Positions 60,124-64,000 of a stretch of DNA of 64,000 bases are shown in pieces (position 1 is the first letter of the stretch; every line of letters starts with the position of its first letter). Made by a program: the position numbers and the translations under genes. The stretch comes from JACVRW01 sp963771715. Lineage in GTDB: Bacteria; Actinomycetota; Thermoleophilia; Solirubrobacterales; Thermoleophilaceae. The stretch spans positions 124,001-188,000 of the forward strand of contig CAVYUQ010000023.1 in the NCBI GenBank assembly GCA_963771715.1. The letters run 5' to 3'. Below the pieces are notes generated by a model that had not been told where the DNA came from, ran no database searches, and worked only from the letters and a program-made list of their open reading frames with translations.

Positions 60124-61849
60124 GTGCGGAGAGGCGTCCTCGCCACATTCCTCTGTGCGGCGCCGCTTCTCGCTGCGCCTGCGCAGGCCTCCACAGGCAT
60201 GCTGGAGCGCGAGGCGCTGCGCGAATTGCTCCGCCACAACAGCGCCGCGCGCCGCCAGCAGCGGCGTGGTCCCGCTGCCGCTCCCCGAGCCAGCGCGCGC
60301 GTCCGCGGCCTCGGCTTCGAGCGAGCTCGCGGCGGTGGCACGCTCGACCGGCTCGGAGCGCGTGCTGATCGGCGCCCGCACCCACGCGGACCTGGACGGC
60401 CTGGCAGCGAAGGTCCGCGGCCTGGGCGCCGAGCCGGAGCTGTTCGAGACGATCGGCGCCCTGGCGGCCACCGTCCCGTCCGGGGCGGACGCGGTCGCGG
60501 CGCTGCGCGACGACCCGCGCGTGGCCTACATCGAGCGCGACCGCACCCTGCGGCTTTCGGCCGACCCCTTCGACACCCTCGACCTCACCAGCGGCCCGCC
60601 GCCGATCAAGTTCACGTGGGCATACGACGCCGTTCGCGCCGGGGAGGCGCTCGCGACCGTGAACTTCGGCTCGGCCCGCACCGTGTCGGTGATCGACACC
60701 GGCCTCGACGTGAACCACCCCGAGTTCGTAGGCCAGATCGCGCGGGTGTTCGACACGCTCTCCGGCGGCGCCGACGTGACGGACGCCGTCGGTCACGGCA
60801 CCTTCGTGAGCGGCCTGATCGCGGCGCTCGACGGAAACGGCCGCGGCGGCAAGGGCGTGGCCGGCACCACCAAGCTGGTGGCGGTGCGCGCCTCGATCGA
60901 CGGCAGCTTCACCGTGGCGGACCTGATCGGCGGCATCGAGTTCTCGATCCGCCGCGGCGTGGACGTGATCAACCTGAGCCTCGCCGGCCCGGGCTTCACC
61001 CTGACCCAGGCGCGCGCATTCGAGGCCGCCTTCTTCAACGACGTGCTGGCCGTGGCGGCCGCGGGCAACAACGCCGAGAACGGGAATCCCCTCGAGTTCC
61101 CCGCCGCCGCGATCGGCGGCCGCCGGGGCGGGCGCGGGATCGGTCTGTCCGTGGCGGCCACGAAGCCCGACGGCAGCGTGGGCTCGTTCTCCAATCACAA
61201 CGACTTCGTGAGCCTCGCCGCGCCGGGGGCGAGCGGCGGCAACTGCAGGTACGGCGTGTTCTCGACGCTGCCCGCGAACCTGGGGACGGAGTGGGACGAC
61301 CCGAAGAACTTCTGCAACAACGTCTTCCTGGAGGGCACGGTCCGCTACGCCTACGGCGAGGGCACGAGCTTCGCGGCACCGATCGTGTCCGGGCTCGCCG
61401 CGCTCGCCTGGCAGGCCGAGCGCCGGCTCGCCTCCGAGCAGGTGGCCGACGTGATGGTGCGCTCCGCCAACGGCAGCGGCTGGAACGAGTTCACGGGCGC
61501 GGGCGTCGCGGACGGCAAGAACGCGGTCGACGTGGCGTCGAAGTACGACGTGATCGACCCGCCCGCCCGCGGCCGGGCACGGCGGCGCGGCAACCGCGTG
61601 AGGGCCAGGGTCCTGCGCACGCGCGACCGCACGGATCCCGGCGACGAGCTGGCGGGCCGCCTGAGGTACGGGCTGCTCGTGTCGCGCAACGGCGGCCGCA
61701 GCTTCGGATTCATCGTCAGGCCGCGCCGGAGGCCCTTCGTCAAGGACGTGCGCATCCGCGGCCGCAGGCGGAACGTGATCGTGGCCACCGCCTGCGACGG
61801 CAACGGCAACTGCGGCGTGAAGATCCTCGGGCGCTTCAGGCGCCGCTAG
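60124..61849 (+). CDS. Secreted subtilisin-like serine protease (S8; frame break near 60257)
   Basis: About 574 residues. Signal peptide VRRGVLATFLCAAPLLAAPA in the first frame. One extra base near 60257 precedes a propeptide-like region (SERVLIGARTHADLDGLAAK, VAYIERDRTL). Catalytic triad: Asp in VSVIDTGLDVNHPE, His in VGHGTFVSGLIAA and Ser in GEGTSFAAPIVSGLAALAW; the oxyanion Asn is in AAAGNNAENG. After about residue 480 a basic Arg-rich beta domain (RPRRRPFVKDVRIRGRRRN) may bind the cell surface. Overlaps the convergent cysteine-hydrolase gene by 4 bases. Confidence 0.9.
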
Positions 61850-62394
61850 CCGCCGAACGCCCGGGCGATCGCCTCGTCCGTCTCGACCACGTCCGCGAAT
61901 TCCTCGTGGAGGCTGGCGAGCGCGGTGCGGTGCATCGTCTCGGCCGGGATCCGCTCGCCATCGGGGGTGCTGCGTTCGAAGGTGGCGGTCGCATCCTCGA
62001 GCAGCCAGGTCTCGAAGCCGAGGTTCCCGGCCATGCGCACCGTCGTCGAGACGCAGTGGTCGGTGGTCAGCCCCACGATCGCCACGGTCTCCACGCCGTC
62101 GGCTCGCAGCCGCTGCTCCAGGTCGGTCCCGATGAACGCGCTGTTCACGTTCTTCGTCAGCACCGGCTCCTCGCCGCGCGGCTCGGCCTCGGGCTTGAAC
62201 CCCGCGCTATCGCTCCCCGGGGCGAAGAGGCCCTCGCTCTCGTGACGCACGTGGATCACCGGGGCGCCCCGCTCGCGCCAGGTCTCGATGGCCCTCGCAA
62301 CGTTGCGCTCGGCGTCGGGGTTGTTGCGCTCACCCCAGCTGGGGTCGTCGAAGGCTCGCTGGACGTCAATGACTATGAGCGTGGGCGCCGTCAT
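61846..62394 (-). CDS. Isochorismatase-family cysteine hydrolase
   Basis: 182 residues. Asp10 (LIVIDVQRAF), Lys81 (VLTKNVNSAF) and Cys114 (TTDHCVSTTV) form the family triad, so it is likely an active amidase-type hydrolase (nicotinamidase, N-carbamoyl or ureido hydrolase). The substrate is not readable. Start ATG 62394, inside the 3' end of the YibE/F gene (29-base overlap), so the two are cotranscribed. Confidence 0.92.
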   Translation of the reverse strand: MTAPTLIVIDVQRAFDDPSWGERNNPDAERNVARAIETWRERGAPVIHVRHESEGLFAPGSDSAGFKPEAEPRGEEPVLTKNVNSAFIGTDLEQRLRADGVETVAIVGLTTDHCVSTTVRMAGNLGFETWLLEDATATFERSTPDGERIPAETMHRTALASLHEEFADVVETDEAIARAFGG

Positions 62395-63532
62395 CGGCGT
62401 CGAGCCTACCCGGGTCCTCGCGCACGGCGAGAAGCGCCGCCAGCCCGGTCGTGACCGGCACGGCGGAGATCAGCCCGATCGAGCCCACCAGCGTCGCCAC
62501 GATCTCCTTCGCGACCACCTCGAGGTTTGCCGCGTCCGCCACGCCGAGGTCCGCGGCGCTGAACAGCAGCAGGATCGGCAGCGCAGCGCCCACGTAGGCG
62601 AGCACGAGCGTGTTCACGGTCGCGCTCACGTGGTCGCGGCCCACCTCGAGCGCGAGGCTGAACAGCCGCCGGAACGGCAGAGCCGGGTTGGCCCGCCGCA
62701 GCGCCAGCACGGTCGACGCTTGGCTGATCGTCACGTCGTCGAGCACGCCGAGCGCCCCGATCACCATTCCGGCGATCAGCAGGCCCTGGAGCGACACGTC
62801 GGCGTTCCCGATCTGGAGGAAGATCGCCTCCTCGCTGGAGAGCCCGGTGAGGTGGGTCAGGTCCGTGAACAGCACGGCAAGCAGCGCAGTGAGGATCAGA
62901 CTGGCGGCGCTGCCGAGCAGGGCGGCGAGGCTCTTCGCCCCCCACCCGTGGGCGAGCGGGATCGTCGTGAGCGCCACCGCCATCGCCCCGACCACCGCCA
63001 CGAGCAGCGCCGACTTGCCGTCCAGGATCGCCGGCACCACGAACAGCAGCACGATCACGAGGCTGATGCCGAGGCCCACGAGCGACAGCGCGCCGCGCAG
63101 GCGAGCGAAGGCGAGCACCACGAGCACGAACAGCCCCGCGAGGATCAGCATCGGGCCGCGCCGCTCGAAGTCCTGGAGCGTGTAGCCCGTGCCCGCCACC
63201 GCCTCCGATCCGGGCGGGGGCTCGGGCGCCTTCGCCACGCGGATCTTGTCCCCCGGGTCCACGTCCGGGTCGAAGCCGCCGGCGTCGAGCTGGATCTGGA
63301 TCCGCTTGCCCGTCTCGGGCCCGCTCTCGATGCGGGCCGTGGCGAGCTGGCACTGCTGGCCGCTGAGGCCGGTGCAGAGCCCCTCCTCGACCTTCTCGAC
63401 GGTCGCCTTCTCGCTCTCCACCGCTACGCCCTGGGCGATCTGGGACTCCACGTCGCCCGGCCAGAGCACAATCAGGCCGACGACCGTCGCGACCGCGAGG
63501 CCCGCGGCCACCAGCGTGAAGAGACGGATCAC
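62366..63532 (-). CDS. YibE/F family membrane protein
   Basis: Polytopic membrane protein of about 388 residues. A single N-terminal anchor (VIRLFTLVAAGLAVATVVGL) is followed by an extracytoplasmic beta-rich part with a Cys pair (GLCTGLSGQQCQ). About seven helices come next, including the family core LLIAGMVIGALGVLDDVTIS and SATVNTLVLAYVGAALP. The C-terminus is Asp/His-rich (DDGAHAHSH). Function unknown; related proteins are suspected transporters or exporter subunits. GTG 63532 is preferred over an upstream start inside the M23 gene. Confidence 0.88.
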   Translation of the reverse strand: MIRLFTLVAAGLAVATVVGLIVLWPGDVESQIAQGVAVESEKATVEKVEEGLCTGLSGQQCQLATARIESGPETGKRIQIQLDAGGFDPDVDPGDKIRVAKAPEPPPGSEAVAGTGYTLQDFERRGPMLILAGLFVLVVLAFARLRGALSLVGLGISLVIVLLFVVPAILDGKSALLVAVVGAMAVALTTIPLAHGWGAKSLAALLGSAASLILTALLAVLFTDLTHLTGLSSEEAIFLQIGNADVSLQGLLIAGMVIGALGVLDDVTISQASTVLALRRANPALPFRRLFSLALEVGRDHVSATVNTLVLAYVGAALPILLLFSAADLGVADAANLEVVAKEIVATLVGSIGLISAVPVTTGLAALLAVREDPGRLDADDGAHAHSH

Positions 63533-63542
63533 ACCCCTATTT

Positions 63543-64000
63543 CTAGAGATAGCCCATCGGGTCAACCGGCGACCCGTTCACGCGCGTCTCGAAGTGCAGG
63601 TGGTCGCCGAAGCAGTGGCCGGTGCAGCCCACGTAGCCGATCACCTGGCCCTGGCTCACCGACGCCCCGTTGGAGGTGGCGAAGCTCGACTGGTGGGCGT
63701 AGCAGCTGGACAGGCTGCCGGTGTGCTGGACGCAGGTGTAGTTGCCGTAGCCACCCACCCAGCCCATGAGGATCACGCGGCCGCCGTCGGCGGCATGGAT
63801 GGGCGTGCCGCTCGGCACCGCGATGTCGATGCCGGCGTGCAGGCGGCCCCAGCGCATGCCGAAGGGCGACACGACCGGTCCGTTCACCGGCCAGCCGAGC
63901 TGCCCGCTGCCCTGCTTGAAGCTGCCGCCCGAGTTGCCCTGAATGGCGGCCTGCACGCGCGCCTGCTCGGCCACGAGCGCGCTCAGGTCGCCCTCGAGCC
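63543..64000 (-). CDS. M23 family peptidase, N-terminus outside window
   Basis: The C-terminal ~150 residues of a zinc endopeptidase that cuts peptidoglycan cross-links outside the cell. Metal and catalytic motifs are present: GRLHAGIDIAVPSG (H-x3-D), SSCYAHQSSF and GDHLHFETRVNG (HxH). FGMRWGRLHAGID and GQVIGYVGCTGHC are typical LytM-domain sequence; the two extra cysteines may form a disulfide. The upstream part (LEGDLSALVAEQARVQAAIQ) looks like the end of a coiled coil, as in EnvC/NlpD-like hydrolases. It runs past the right edge. YibE/F starts 11 bases downstream. Confidence 0.93.
   Translation of the reverse strand, partial: LEGDLSALVAEQARVQAAIQGNSGGSFKQGSGQLGWPVNGPVVSPFGMRWGRLHAGIDIAVPSGTPIHAADGGRVILMGWVGGYGNYTCVQHTGSLSSCYAHQSSFATSNGASVSQGQVIGYVGCTGHCFGDHLHFETRVNGSPVDPMGYL

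Noticed and set aside
51131..60260. Programmed +1 ribosomal frameshifting as a system in this organism
   Set aside because: The sites share no slippery heptamer, stop codon or downstream structure. Several lie in G-runs typical of consensus errors, and two sites need the opposite shift.
1..64000. CRISPR arrays, tRNA or rRNA genes, insertion sequences, prophage or integrative elements
   Set aside because: No regularly spaced repeats, no tRNA-like cloverleaf, no transposase or integrase, and no terminal inverted repeats with target duplication were seen on reading both strands.

Overview
The window is a very GC-rich (roughly 70% by eye), densely coded chromosomal segment from an actinomycete-type bacterium. 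High GC, frequent GTG/TTG starts, 4-bp start/stop overlaps, a DtxR/IdeR-type iron box, a Zur-type zinc box, a MarP-like protease, a wax-ester/DGAT enzyme and AddAB-type recombination genes all fit Actinomycetota. The protein flavour suggests the Thermoleophilia/Solirubrobacterales branch, but that is inference. I see no rRNA, tRNA, CRISPR array, insertion sequence or prophage, and no gene-free stretch longer than about 180 bases, so this looks like core chromosome rather than a mobile island.

Layout. 1-3.1 kb: iron(III) ABC transporter operon (minus strand) behind an iron box. 3.2-9.1 kb: sufB, a SpoIIM-like membrane protein, a secreted unknown, a cysteine-less thioredoxin-fold protein, ispH and an M28 peptidase. 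9.2-13.3 kb: wax ester synthase/DGAT, a secreted X-Pro-peptidase-like hydrolase and an alpha/beta hydrolase in one overlapping operon. 13.3-17.2 kb: lipoate ligase-like protein, a GGDEF cyclase, a SufT-like factor, FxsA, an unknown and a HAD protein. 17.4-26.4 kb: a long minus-strand run with a zinc-knuckle protein, addB-like, addA-like, an unknown, a lipoprotein nuclease and an FMN split-barrel protein. 26.4-32.1 kb: metallophosphoesterase, a TetR/Baeyer-Villiger monooxygenase pair and topoisomerase III. 32.2-38.9 kb: lysyl-oxidase-like protein, patatin, MarP-like protease, class B PBP, small envelope proteins and a zinc-ribbon/FHA protein. 38.8-46 kb: an epimerase and gltBD. 46-51 kb: ParA, an AbiEi/DUF559-like protein, amidase, alkaline-phosphatase-family protein and Nudix. 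51-55.4 kb: an aspartate-family operon lysA-hom-thrC-thrB. 55.5-60 kb: hydrolase, Gly-rich membrane protein, a zinc/manganese ABC transporter under a Zur-like box, and lgt. 60-64 kb: subtilase, cysteine hydrolase, YibE/F protein and an M23 peptidase cut by the window edge.

Two window-wide patterns matter. First, about 20 single-base reading-frame breaks split 19 otherwise convincing genes, many of them housekeeping genes (hom, thrB, lysA, lgt, topB, sufB). At least 18 fit one extra base and two fit one missing base. I read them as uncorrected sequencing or assembly indels, not decay, and give whole-gene coordinates across each break. Second, many genes that start transcription units have a TANNNT hexamer 6-8 bases before the start codon and no ribosome-binding site, which predicts leaderless mRNAs. 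In the iron and zinc operons the repressor box sits on this promoter.
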